A stretch of DNA of 14,657 nucleotides from Clostridium sp. CAG:590. Its GTDB lineage: Bacteria > Bacillota > Clostridia > Lachnospirales > Lachnospiraceae. The notes below the pieces were generated by a model. That model was not told the origin of the DNA. It did not search any database and saw only the letters and a list, made by a program, of their open reading frames with translations. Both the position numbers and the translations under genes were made by a program. Below, one piece after another: positions 6,021 through 13,825 of this stretch. Location: NCBI GenBank assembly GCA_000431135.1, contig HF987845.1, positions 10,490 through 25,146 on the forward strand, read 5' to 3'. Numbering within the stretch: the stretch's first letter is position 1; every line of letters starts with the position of its first letter.

Positions 6021-7082
6021 ATGAAAGAATTAAGAATTGGTGATAAAATTGCAAGAATACCTGTCATTCAAGGAGGAATGGGAGTTGGTGTCAGCCTGAG
6101 CAGACTTGCAGGTGCGGTTGCCGGAGAAGGTGGTGTTGGTATCATTTCCACGGCACAGATTGGATATGATGAGCCGGATTTTATAGAAAACCACAAGGCG
6201 GCAAACAGACGTGCTATAGAGAAGCATATACGGCTTGCCAAAGAACAGGCTGATGGTGGACTTGTCGGTGTGAATGTGATGGTGGCATTGAAAGATTATG
6301 AGGAACATGTCCGGGTTGCAGCCGAGGCTGGTGCGGATGTGGTGATCTGTGGAGCAGGATTGCCTGTTACACTGCCTGCTTTATTGGATGGAACGGACAC
6401 CCGTTTTGCACCAATTGTGTCTTCAGAAAAAGCCTTATCGATCTTGTTTAGAATGTGGGATAAGAAGTATGGAAAGACTGCGGATTTTGTAGTTATTGAA
6501 GGACCCAAAGCAGGAGGACATCTGGGATTTTCAAAGGAGCAGATAGAAGAGGATATTGAGGGGTGTCTGGATTATGATACGGAGATCAGAAAAATCATTC
6601 AGAAAGTACATGAGCAGGAGAGAAAATACGACCGTAAGATACCGGTAATTGTGGCAGGAGGAATCTTTGATGCAATGGATGTGGCACATGCCGTAAGCCT
6701 CGGTACAGATGGAGTACAGGTTGCGAGCCGGTTTGTAGCGACCGAAGAATGTGATGCGGATATCCGTTATAAGGAAGCTTATGTCAAGGCAGGGACACAG
6801 GATATCCGAATCATCAAGAGCCCTGTGGGAATGCCCGGAAGAGCCATTGAGAATACATTTTTAAAAGAAGAAGCAAATGGGGAATGTAAGGTGGAACGTT
6901 GTCTTGGCTGTCTTGCAAAATGTAATCCGCGGGAAATTCCATATTGTATTACAGATGCACTGATCCGCGCAGTACAAGGGGATATAGAACATGGATTAAT
7001 CTTTTGCGGTGCTAATGTAGAGAGAATTACTAAGATTACAACGGTGGCAGATGTGATGGCAGATCTGAAGAGTTTGATATGA
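6021..7082 (+). CDS. FabK / nitronate monooxygenase-like FMN-dependent oxidoreductase
   Basis: A 353-residue TIM-barrel flavoprotein of the 2-nitropropane dioxygenase family, which includes enoyl-ACP reductase II (FabK). Signatures are IPVIQGGMGVGVSLSRLAGA at the N-terminus, the flavin/catalytic motif EGPKAGGHLG with H167, and the phosphate-binding IPVIVAGGIFDAMDVAHAVS then GTDGVQVASRFVATEE. The C-terminal part carries C289, C294, C297, C301 and C309 (C-x4-C-x2-C-x3-C-x7-C), not typical of FabK as I know it. The start is the ATG at 6021, preceded by AAGGA at 6004-6008 (12-base gap, rather long). A TTG at 5982 in frame overlaps the promoter. It has its own promoter and terminator, with no other fatty-acid genes nearby. 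Whether it reduces enoyl-ACP, oxidises nitronates or does something else is undecided. Confidence 0.88.
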   Translation: MKELRIGDKIARIPVIQGGMGVGVSLSRLAGAVAGEGGVGIISTAQIGYDEPDFIENHKAANRRAIEKHIRLAKEQADGGLVGVNVMVALKDYEEHVRVAAEAGADVVICGAGLPVTLPALLDGTDTRFAPIVSSEKALSILFRMWDKKYGKTADFVVIEGPKAGGHLGFSKEQIEEDIEGCLDYDTEIRKIIQKVHEQERKYDRKIPVIVAGGIFDAMDVAHAVSLGTDGVQVASRFVATEECDADIRYKEAYVKAGTQDIRIIKSPVGMPGRAIENTFLKEEANGECKVERCLGCLAKCNPREIPYCITDALIRAVQGDIEHGLIFCGANVERITKITTVADVMADLKSLI

Positions 7083-7136
7083 AACCTTTGAAATTGGAAT
7101 ATAATGTCAGAAATTAAATAAGATAGATAAAATACC

Positions 7137-7168
7137 AAAAGGAAAGCAGTTTGTCGGCTTTCCTTTTT
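7137..7168 (+). terminator. Terminator after the FabK/NMO-like gene
   Basis: AAAAGGAAAGC (7137-7147) pairs with GCTTTCCTTTT (7157-7167), with a nine-base loop and the T-run continuing to 7168. It lies about 55 bases after the stop codon. Confidence 0.82.
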
Positions 7169-7266
7169 ATGTGGATTGTGCTATACTTTACGGCAAAATG
7201 GGATATGTTATCAGATAGTGTTTGTTTATATAGAGGAAGTAAACGTGCATTTTCAGAAAGAAGTAT

Positions 7267-7272
7267 AGGAGG
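7267..7272 (+). promoter_or_regulatory. Ribosome binding site fixing the pepD start
   Basis: AGGAGG seven bases before the ATG at 7280. The frame is open back to 7151, but that upstream part overlaps the previous terminator and is not protein-like. Confidence 0.85.
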
Positions 7273-7279
7273 CAGTAAA

Positions 7280-8731
7280 ATGGGTGTATTATCAAATTTA
7301 CAACCGGAGAAAGTATTTTACTATTTTGAGGAGATCAGTAAGATTCCAAGAGGTTCGTATCACGAAAAACAGATCAGTGATTATCTTGTTGCATATGCAA
7401 AGGAACATGACTATGAAGTGTTCCAGGATGATTTGTATAATGTTGTTATGTTAATACCGGCAAGTAAAGGGTATGAGACAATGGAACCGGTGATCTTACA
7501 GGGACACATGGATATGGTATGCGAGAAGGTTGCCGGCAGTGCAATTGATATGGAACGGGAAGGATTGCAGCTTGCAGTGGATGGTGACTATGTGTATGCC
7601 AAAGATACAACCCTTGGTGGTGACGATGGAATTGCAGTTGCGTATATGTTAGCAATAGCAGATGATGCGACAATACAGCATCCGCCACTTGAATATATTA
7701 TTACCGTGTCAGAAGAGGTTGGAATGGAGGGTGCCGGACATATTGACCTTTCCATGCTAAAGGGACATTGTATGTTGAATTTGGATTCAGAAGACGAAGG
7801 TATCTTTTTAAGCAGTTGTGCGGGAGGAATGTCTGCAATTGTCACATTGCCTGTTGTATGGGTAACGGCACCAAAGAAGAATTGGTTCACATTGAAGGTC
7901 AATGGTCTGTTAGGAGGGCATTCCGGATGTGAGATTGATAAAGGACGTGCCAATGCCAATAAGGTTATAGGAAGAGTATTAAATGAAATCCATAAGAAGA
8001 TGGGACTGTCCTTACATGCGTTAGAGGGCGGTAAGAAAGACAATGCCATTCCTGCATTTGCACAGGCAGTAATTGGTGTATCTAAAACAGATATTGATGA
8101 GATAAAGCGGTTTGTGCAGGATTTTGAAAATGTATTGCAGAAAGAATATGCAAAATCTGATGCGGATATTTCCCTGGAGTTAGAAAATGTATCTGATCCA
8201 GAGAATGATCTGGTATTAGATGCACCAAGTTTTGATCGTGTGCTGGCATATCTGATGACAGTGCCGGACGGAATTCAGGGGATGAGTATGGCAGTGCCGG
8301 GACTGGTAGAGACTTCGCTGAATCTGGGTATTTTGGAACTTACCAGTGAACAGTTGTATGCACAGCATGCAGTTCGAAGCAGCGTAACGACAAAGAAGCA
8401 ATATGTTGCACAGCAATTGGAGAGCATGGCAGAGACATTCGGCGGCAAATTAGAGATCAAAGGAGAATATCCGGCATGGGAATATCAGGAACATTCCGTT
8501 GTCCGTCCCAAAGTGATCGCATTATACAAAGCATTATATGGTAAAGAACCCGTTGTAGAAGGCATACATGCAGGATTAGAATGTGGTCTTTTGGCAGCGA
8601 AGATTCCGGACTTGGATTGTGTTGCGATGGGACCGGATATCTTAGATATTCATACACCATCGGAGCGGTTGTCGATTTCATCAACCAAAAGAGTATATGA
8701 ATTCTTAGTGGAATATTTAAAACAGAAATAG
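7280..8731 (+). CDS. pepD: Aminoacyl-histidine dipeptidase (peptidase M20C, PepD)
   Basis: A 483-residue cytoplasmic metallo-dipeptidase, normal length for the family (beta-Ala-His/Xaa-His dipeptidase, broad dipeptide turnover). Metal and catalytic motifs of the M20 fold are present: ILQGHMDMV (H76, D78), TTLGGDDGIA (D115/D116), the general-base pair in VSEEVGMEGAGHI (E145/E146), and NLDSEDEG. The dimerisation-domain stretch NGLLGGHSGCEIDKGRANAN is present, and the late HAGLECGLLA plus MGPDILDIHTPSERLSI complete the metal site. The start is the ATG at 7280 with AGGAGG. It is the first gene of a compact run with ispF (10-base gap) and an acetyltransferase. A clear promoter was not found; TATACT at 7182-7187 lacks a good -35. 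Confidence 0.95.
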   Translation: MGVLSNLQPEKVFYYFEEISKIPRGSYHEKQISDYLVAYAKEHDYEVFQDDLYNVVMLIPASKGYETMEPVILQGHMDMVCEKVAGSAIDMEREGLQLAVDGDYVYAKDTTLGGDDGIAVAYMLAIADDATIQHPPLEYIITVSEEVGMEGAGHIDLSMLKGHCMLNLDSEDEGIFLSSCAGGMSAIVTLPVVWVTAPKKNWFTLKVNGLLGGHSGCEIDKGRANANKVIGRVLNEIHKKMGLSLHALEGGKKDNAIPAFAQAVIGVSKTDIDEIKRFVQDFENVLQKEYAKSDADISLELENVSDPENDLVLDAPSFDRVLAYLMTVPDGIQGMSMAVPGLVETSLNLGILELTSEQLYAQHAVRSSVTTKKQYVAQQLESMAETFGGKLEIKGEYPAWEYQEHSVVRPKVIALYKALYGKEPVVEGIHAGLECGLLAAKIPDLDCVAMGPDILDIHTPSERLSISSTKRVYEFLVEYLKQK

Positions 8732-8741
8732 GAGAAAAAAG

Positions 8742-9296
8742 ATGCGGGTAGGAATGGGATATGATGTTCACAAGTTAGTGGAAGGCAGAAAACTCATTAT
8801 AGGTGGTGTAAACATCCCTTATGAAAAAGGATTATTGGGACATTCGGACGCAGATGTACTGACCCATGCGATTATGGATGCGTTGTTAGGAGCAGCCGCA
8901 ATGGGAGATATCGGAAAGCATTTTCCGGATAATGATGAACGTTACGAAGGGGCAGACAGTATTATGCTGCTTCGTCATGTAAAACGAATGTTAGACGAAA
9001 AACAATATCTGATCGCAAATATTGATGCAACGATCATTGCACAGAAACCGAAGATGGCTTCGTTTATTCCGGACATGGTACAGACGATTGCGGAGGCACT
9101 TTCCTTATCAGAGAATCAGGTCAATATCAAGGCGACTACAGAGGAAGGATTGGGATTTACCGGAAGCGGAGAAGGAATCAGTTCTCATGCGATATGTCTG
9201 TTAGAAACCGTTGCAAATTATGGATATGCTGATCCTGTGGAAACGGAGCAGAACCGTTGTAGCGCATGCAGTGGATGTGCGAGAGGTCAAATGTAA
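8742..9296 (+). CDS. ispF: 2-C-methyl-D-erythritol 2,4-cyclodiphosphate synthase with Cys-rich tail
   Basis: IspF forms the cyclodiphosphate in the MEP isoprenoid pathway. Residues 1-160 are a complete IspF: MRVGMGYDVHKL with metal ligands D8 and H10, GHSDADVLTHAIMDALLGAA with H42, GDIGKHFPDND, NIDATIIAQKPKM, and the signature ATTEEGLGFTGSGEGI. The protein runs to 184 residues, about 25 beyond the usual end, with a tail ending NRCSACSGCARGQM (C173, C176, C179). The start is the ATG at 8742 with GGAG 10 bases after the pepD stop. The stop TAA is followed immediately, in the same frame, by the ATG of the next gene. ispD is not in this window. Confidence 0.95.
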   Translation: MRVGMGYDVHKLVEGRKLIIGGVNIPYEKGLLGHSDADVLTHAIMDALLGAAAMGDIGKHFPDNDERYEGADSIMLLRHVKRMLDEKQYLIANIDATIIAQKPKMASFIPDMVQTIAEALSLSENQVNIKATTEEGLGFTGSGEGISSHAICLLETVANYGYADPVETEQNRCSACSGCARGQM

Positions 9297-10334
9297 ATGC
9301 AGCCAGTAGATGTGTCGAGGAAATTATGGAGACAGTGTTTTCATGATCCACAGTATTATGAAGATTTTTATTTCGAGACGGTCTGGCCTAAGAATCATGT
9401 GTATCTGTCAGAAGAAAAGGGGATGCTTCATTTAAATCCGTATCCGAATTATATTCATGGAAAGACGTATGAACTGCATTACATTGTCGGAGTTGCAACG
9501 GACGAGCGGTATCGGAGACAGGGTGTTATGACAACGCTTATGGCACAGGCTCTTTCAGATATGTGGGATGCCCGGGAACCGATTACCTATTTGATGCCGG
9601 CGGATGTAAAGTATTATGAGCCGTTTGGATTTGTCAGTGTTTCGGAAGAGAAGAATTGGAAAATCGGGGATAATTGTGTAACCGAAACAAAGAACAGGCT
9701 GCATTTATATTCTTATGAAATGCTGGTATGCAACTTCTCAAAAGAACAGGCAAGAAAGATCTTTGAAGAGATCGATCAATGGATGAGACAGCAATACTGT
9801 GTGACAGATCGCCGGGACAAAACATATTTTGACCTGCTATACAAGGAAAAAGCGTGTCAGAATGGAAATGTTGTATTTGTCATAGATGACGCACAGGGAG
9901 TACTCGGATATTTTGCATATTTGATCGATGAGGGAATGATGGTTGTAGAACAGGCAGTCTGGAATCATATGGATCGCAGGATGATAGAGCAATTGCTTTG
10001 CAGGTATTATGATGGACCGATCCGGTATGTAGAATCTTTTCCGTATATGGTGCGGATTGTAAATGTCTCTGCATTTTTGAATGCATTCCCGAAGGAATGT
10101 AGAGCGTTACAAGGTGATAAATGTGGAATATACTTTGAGGATAAGATATTAAAAGACAATACAGGGTTTTATCAACCGGATGAAATGCAGGAAAATGGTG
10201 GATGGATAAGACTGGAGCAGGGAGAATATAACATGGAAATGTTTGCTGTGTTTTCTCCGGATCAACTTGCAGACAGCATTTTGGGACAGAATAATGAATA
10301 TAATAACAATGTATTCTGGGGCGAGATTGTGTAA
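9297..10334 (+). CDS. GNAT family N-acetyltransferase (Eis-like architecture)
   Basis: A 345-residue protein with an N-terminal GNAT fold. The acetyl-CoA-binding motif is YIVGVATDERYRRQGVMTTL, with RRQGVM at 73-78, followed by LMPADVKYYEPFGF, the usual GNAT end strand. The remaining two-thirds contains a second, weaker domain and a C-terminal EMFAVFSPDQLADSIL that recalls the SCP2-like tail of Eis-type acetyltransferases. Substrate unknown. The start ATG follows the ispF TAA with no spacer; GAGAGG at 9281-9286 inside the ispF end is the likely ribosome binding site. No terminator is visible before the cysS promoter, which begins 28 bases after the stop. The position between ispF and cysS corresponds to gltX-cysE in Bacillus. 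Confidence 0.85.
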   Translation: MQPVDVSRKLWRQCFHDPQYYEDFYFETVWPKNHVYLSEEKGMLHLNPYPNYIHGKTYELHYIVGVATDERYRRQGVMTTLMAQALSDMWDAREPITYLMPADVKYYEPFGFVSVSEEKNWKIGDNCVTETKNRLHLYSYEMLVCNFSKEQARKIFEEIDQWMRQQYCVTDRRDKTYFDLLYKEKACQNGNVVFVIDDAQGVLGYFAYLIDEGMMVVEQAVWNHMDRRMIEQLLCRYYDGPIRYVESFPYMVRIVNVSAFLNAFPKECRALQGDKCGIYFEDKILKDNTGFYQPDEMQENGGWIRLEQGEYNMEMFAVFSPDQLADSILGQNNEYNNNVFWGEIV

Positions 10335-10361
10335 TACAAAGAAAATGATGTGGGTTATATG

Positions 10362-10390
10362 TTGACAAATGCAATGGTTAAAAATATACT
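10362..10390 (+). promoter_or_regulatory. Near-consensus sigma-A promoter of the cysS-sigH cluster
   Basis: TTGACA (10362-10367), a 17-base spacer, then TATACT (10385-10390). Transcription would start near 10397, leaving about 70 bases of leader before the cysS ATG. That is too short for a T-box riboswitch. Confidence 0.82.
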
Positions 10391-10450
10391 ATTGGCAGGT
10401 GTGGGATGATTCCGCAAATATAAGAATATGAGATTTTAAATGGAATCCAG

Positions 10451-10457
10451 GGAAGGA
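10451..10457 (+). promoter_or_regulatory. Ribosome binding site fixing the cysS start
   Basis: GGAAGGA nine bases before the ATG at 10467. An in-frame ATG at 10440 lies upstream of this site and would add nine residues not seen in CysRS. Confidence 0.8.
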
Positions 10458-10466
10458 ATTGCGTAT

Positions 10467-11885
10467 ATGAAGATATATAATACAATGACTAGAAAAAAAG
10501 AAGAATTTGTTCCGATTCGGGAGAATAAAGTTGGAATCTATGTATGTGGTCCGACGGTATATGATTATATTCATATCGGTAATGCACGTCCGATGATCGT
10601 ATTTGATACGTTGAGAAGATATCTGCTTTATAAGGGGTATGATGTGAATTATGTATCGAACTTCACGGATGTGGATGACAAGATCATCAAACGTGCGATC
10701 GAAGAAGGGGTAACTTCTTCTGAGATTTCAGAACGTTATATCAAAGAAGTAAAAAAGGATATGCATGATCTGAATGTAATGGAAGCGACCACGCATCCGA
10801 AGGCAACGGAAGAGATTCCGGATATGATCGACATGATCAAAGTCCTGATTGAAAAGGGACATGCCTATGAGGTGAATGGGACGGTATATTTCCGTACAAG
10901 AAGCTTTCCGGGATATGGTAAGTTATCCAAGAAGAATATTGACGATCTAGAGGCAGGACATAGAGATGAGAAGCATCAGCTCAAAGTTTCAGGAGAAGAT
11001 GAGAAAGAGGATTTCTTAGATTTCGTACTCTGGAAACCGAAGAAAGAAGGAGAACCTTCATGGCCGTCTCCGTGGGGAGAAGGAAGACCGGGCTGGCATC
11101 TGGAATGTTCCGTTATGTCTAAGAAATACATTGGTGATATTATTGATATTCATGCAGGCGGAGAAGATCTGATCTTTCCGCATCATGAGAACGAGATTGC
11201 ACAGAGTGAGGCTGCAAATGAAGTAGAATTTGCAAGATACTGGATGCACAATGGATTCCTTAAGATAGATGGAGAGAAGATGTCCAAATCGCTTGGTAAT
11301 TTCTTTACAATCCGGGATATCGGAGAAAAATACCCACTGCAGGTAATCCGGTTCTTTATATTAAGTGCACATTATAGAAGTCCACTGAATTTTTCAGATA
11401 CATTAGTGGAGTCTGCAAAGGCATCTTTGGAGCGTATTCTGAATGCCGTATCCAGATTAGAGGATATGACAGAGACTGCACCGGAACGGGAGTTGTCAGA
11501 AGAAGAGAAACAGATAGAACAGAAACTTACAGAGTATGTGGCAAAGTTTGAACAGGCAATGGAAGATGACCTGAACACAGCAGATGCAATATCTGCAATC
11601 TTTGAGCTTGTGAAGTTTACGAATTCCAATGTTACATCCGATAATGCAAAGGCAATTGTAACAAAAGCATTGGATACGATTCGTCAGTTATGTGATGTAT
11701 TAGGTATCATTACGAAGGTGGAAAAAGAGATCTTAGACAGTGATATTGAAGCGTTGATCGAGGAAAGACAGGCTGCAAGAAAAGCAAAGAATTTTGCAAG
11801 GGCAGATGAGATCAGAGATACATTAGCTGAGCAGGGAATCATTTTGGAAGACACCAGAGAGGGCGTAAAGTGGAAACGTGCATAA
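10467..11885 (+). CDS. cysS: Cysteinyl-tRNA synthetase
   Basis: A 472-residue class I aminoacyl-tRNA synthetase that charges tRNA-Cys. The start of the catalytic domain is KVGIYVCGPTVYDYIHIGNAR, with zinc ligand C27 and the HIGH-type motif HIGN (36-39). The other zinc ligands are C214 (WHLECSVMS) and H239/E243 (HHENEIAQSEA). The second class I signature KMSKS is at 271-275 followed by LGNFFTI. A helical DALR region and the C-terminal EERQAARKAKNFARADEIRD stretch complete the enzyme. All key residues are present. It is the first gene of the cysS-mrnC-rlmB-x-sigH run, 21 bases ahead of mrnC. Confidence 0.97.
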   Translation: MKIYNTMTRKKEEFVPIRENKVGIYVCGPTVYDYIHIGNARPMIVFDTLRRYLLYKGYDVNYVSNFTDVDDKIIKRAIEEGVTSSEISERYIKEVKKDMHDLNVMEATTHPKATEEIPDMIDMIKVLIEKGHAYEVNGTVYFRTRSFPGYGKLSKKNIDDLEAGHRDEKHQLKVSGEDEKEDFLDFVLWKPKKEGEPSWPSPWGEGRPGWHLECSVMSKKYIGDIIDIHAGGEDLIFPHHENEIAQSEAANEVEFARYWMHNGFLKIDGEKMSKSLGNFFTIRDIGEKYPLQVIRFFILSAHYRSPLNFSDTLVESAKASLERILNAVSRLEDMTETAPERELSEEEKQIEQKLTEYVAKFEQAMEDDLNTADAISAIFELVKFTNSNVTSDNAKAIVTKALDTIRQLCDVLGIITKVEKEILDSDIEALIEERQAARKAKNFARADEIRDTLAEQGIILEDTREGVKWKRA

Positions 11886-11906
11886 TCGCACAGATGGGAT
11901 GATCGT

Positions 11907-12344
11907 ATGAGCGAGACAGGAAGTTATCAGTACTTCAAAGACATTTTTCATATAGAACATGGTGATCCGGCTGCTTATTCGCCGCTGGCACTGGCATATA
12001 TCGGAGACAGTGTGTTTGATATCATGATCCGGACGATGGAAGTCAGTCAGGTAAACAAACAGGTGAACAAATATCACAAAGATGTCAGCAAAATAGTCTG
12101 CGCACCGGCACAGGCAAAGATGATCATGGTGATCAAAGAGCATCTGACAGAAGAAGAACGTGATATATATAAGCGTGGACGCAATGCCAATTCCTATACA
12201 AAGGCGAAGAATGCAACCCGTACAGAATACCGGAAAGCGACCGGTTTTGAAGCGTTACTGGGTTATCTGTATCTGAAAGAGGATTTTGAGAGACTTGTGG
12301 ATGTTGTCAAAATGGGATTGGATGTGTTGCAAGAGACGGAATAA
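11907..12344 (+). CDS. mrnC: Mini-ribonuclease III
   Basis: A 145-residue protein made only of an RNase III catalytic domain with no dsRNA-binding domain, the hallmark of Mini-III. This enzyme matures 23S rRNA in Firmicutes. The catalytic region is SPLALAYIGDSVFDIMIR, with acidic D34. The second helix region GRNANSYTKAKNATRTEYRK and the acidic ATGFEALLGYLYL follow. Order cysS-mrnC-rlmB is the same as in Bacillus. The ribosome binding site is weak (GGGATGA about six bases before the ATG), so its translation may depend on cysS coupling. Confidence 0.94.
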   Translation: MSETGSYQYFKDIFHIEHGDPAAYSPLALAYIGDSVFDIMIRTMEVSQVNKQVNKYHKDVSKIVCAPAQAKMIMVIKEHLTEEERDIYKRGRNANSYTKAKNATRTEYRKATGFEALLGYLYLKEDFERLVDVVKMGLDVLQETE

Positions 12345-12368
12345 ACGGATCATGAATAAGGAGATAAA

Positions 12369-13118
12369 ATGAGATACGAGGAATATACAATAGAAGGTAG
12401 AAATGCTGTAACAGAGGCATTTCGTTCAGGAAAGACAATTGATAAGCTGTATGTATTAGATGGTTGTCATGATGGTGCGGTTAATACGATCAAGACATTG
12501 GCAAGAAAACAGGATACGATCGTAAATTATGTGACCAAAGAACGTCTGGATCAGATGTCCGAAACCGGAAAACATCAGGGTGTGATCGCACAGGCGGCAG
12601 CATATGATTATTCAACAGTGGAAGATATGTTACAGTTGGCAGAGCAAAAGGGAGAAGCTCCGTTTTTGTTTTTGTTAGATGAGATAGAAGATCCGCATAA
12701 TTTGGGTGCGATTATCCGAACTGCAAATTTGTGTGGTGCACATGGTGTGATCATTCCGAAAAGAAGAGCAGCAGGATTGACTGCAACGGTCGTAAAGGCG
12801 TCTGCCGGGGCAATCAACTACACACCCGTTGCGAAAGTAACCAATATTGCGAAAACGATTGAAGAACTGAAAGAAAAAGGAATCTGGTTTGTATGCGCAG
12901 ACATGGATGGAGAGGTAATGTATCGCCATAATTTAACCGGACCGATCGGTTTGGTGATCGGCAATGAAGGCAGTGGAGTAAGCCGGCTCGTAAAAGAAAA
13001 ATGCGATTATGTTGCATCTATTCCGATGAAAGGTGATATTGATTCGCTGAATGCATCTGTAGCTGCCGGTGTTTTGGCATATGAGATTGTAAGACAACGA
13101 TATATGGCATCTAAGTAA
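12369..13118 (+). CDS. rlmB: 23S rRNA 2'-O-ribose methyltransferase, TrmH/SpoU family
   Basis: A 249-residue SPOUT (knotted) methyltransferase. The N-terminal substrate-binding domain starts with EGRNAVTEAFRSGKTIDKLYV (9-29). The three SpoU motifs are EIEDPHNLGAIIRTANL (105-121), GLVIGNEGSGV (194-204) and IPMKGDIDSLNASVAA (218-233), which form the S-adenosylmethionine knot. RlmB methylates a guanosine ribose in 23S rRNA; a related TrmH-type target cannot be excluded from sequence alone. AAGGAG (12358-12363) lies five bases before the ATG. It sits in the conserved position after mrnC. Confidence 0.93.
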   Translation: MRYEEYTIEGRNAVTEAFRSGKTIDKLYVLDGCHDGAVNTIKTLARKQDTIVNYVTKERLDQMSETGKHQGVIAQAAAYDYSTVEDMLQLAEQKGEAPFLFLLDEIEDPHNLGAIIRTANLCGAHGVIIPKRRAAGLTATVVKASAGAINYTPVAKVTNIAKTIEELKEKGIWFVCADMDGEVMYRHNLTGPIGLVIGNEGSGVSRLVKEKCDYVASIPMKGDIDSLNASVAAGVLAYEIVRQRYMASK

Positions 13119-13157
13119 CAGGGATAGAAAGGATTTGTTTAGCAGAGGTCTGATTAT

Positions 13158-13811
13158 ATGGATAAAGAGAGAAGAACATCGGATCAAACAGATGATTTTG
13201 ATATTGTCGATTTTGATCTGAATGAATACGATGAAGAATTTGAAAAGGAAGAACAGAAACTCCAATTAAAAGAACAACGTAAAATGGAGGCTGCCAAATC
13301 CAGAGCACAACTGGCACAGGAGCAGCAGAAGAGAAAACGCAAAAAGAAGGATGATGAACGGGTTGTTCCGAATCGTGACATGTTAAAGACTATTTTAATG
13401 ATTCTGGTCTTGATCGTGATCGCATGCCTGTTTTTGGGATTTATCACATTTATTGTAAACAGTGTAGGTGGTGGCAGTTCATCGAAAAAGAAGAATGCAA
13501 CCGTTACGGAAGAAGACACGGAAAAGAGTAAATGGTTCCGGACAGAAGAAACGGAAGCAACGACACAGAGTTCTTCCGATACAGATGATGCCAAGAAGAA
13601 ATTAGAACAGAGTATTGAGGATATTACCAATAAGGTAAACAATAAAACAACACAGGAAAAAGCGGATACCAAAAAGACAACGGAGTCTGTGACACAGTCA
13701 ACGACAGAGACAACAACGGAAGCAGTCACAGAAGCGACAACGGAAGCAACCACAGAAGCTTCAACAGAAGTGATCGCACAGCCGGATGCCGGAGAAGAAT
13801 CTGCGGAATAG
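13158..13811 (+). CDS. Unknown single-pass membrane protein with Thr/Glu-rich outer tail
   Basis: I do not recognise this 217-residue protein. Layout: acidic N-terminus (1-30), a charged helical stretch rich in Glu, Lys and Gln (25-66, coiled-coil-like) ending in the basic patch KRKRKKK, one transmembrane helix (about 75-101, MLKTILMILVLIVIACLFLG), a GGGSSSKKK linker, then a low-complexity Thr/Glu/Ser tail. The tail includes TTEA-like tetrapeptide repeats (about 182-204, bases near 13700-13770). The basic patch before the helix predicts the N-terminus in the cytoplasm and the tail outside, similar to wall-spanning linkers. It lies between rlmB and sigH, where Bacillus has yacP/rae1, but shows no NYN/PIN-type nuclease features. 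AGAGG at 13144-13148 precedes the ATG by nine bases; its stop overlaps the sigH leader. Confidence 0.82.
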   Translation: MDKERRTSDQTDDFDIVDFDLNEYDEEFEKEEQKLQLKEQRKMEAAKSRAQLAQEQQKRKRKKKDDERVVPNRDMLKTILMILVLIVIACLFLGFITFIVNSVGGGSSSKKKNATVTEEDTEKSKWFRTEETEATTQSSSDTDDAKKKLEQSIEDITNKVNNKTTQEKADTKKTTESVTQSTTETTTEAVTEATTEATTEASTEVIAQPDAGEESAE

Positions 13812-13825
13812 GTGAGGAGTAGTAT

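Noticed and set aside
7151..7279. 43-codon N-terminal extension of pepD
   Set aside because: It begins inside the preceding terminator; AGGAGG at 7267-7272 points to the ATG at 7280.
10397..10466. Possible T-box leader before cysS
   Set aside because: The leader is only about 70 bases with no T-box sequence or specifier stem; a weak GATTCC/GGAATC pairing is not enough.
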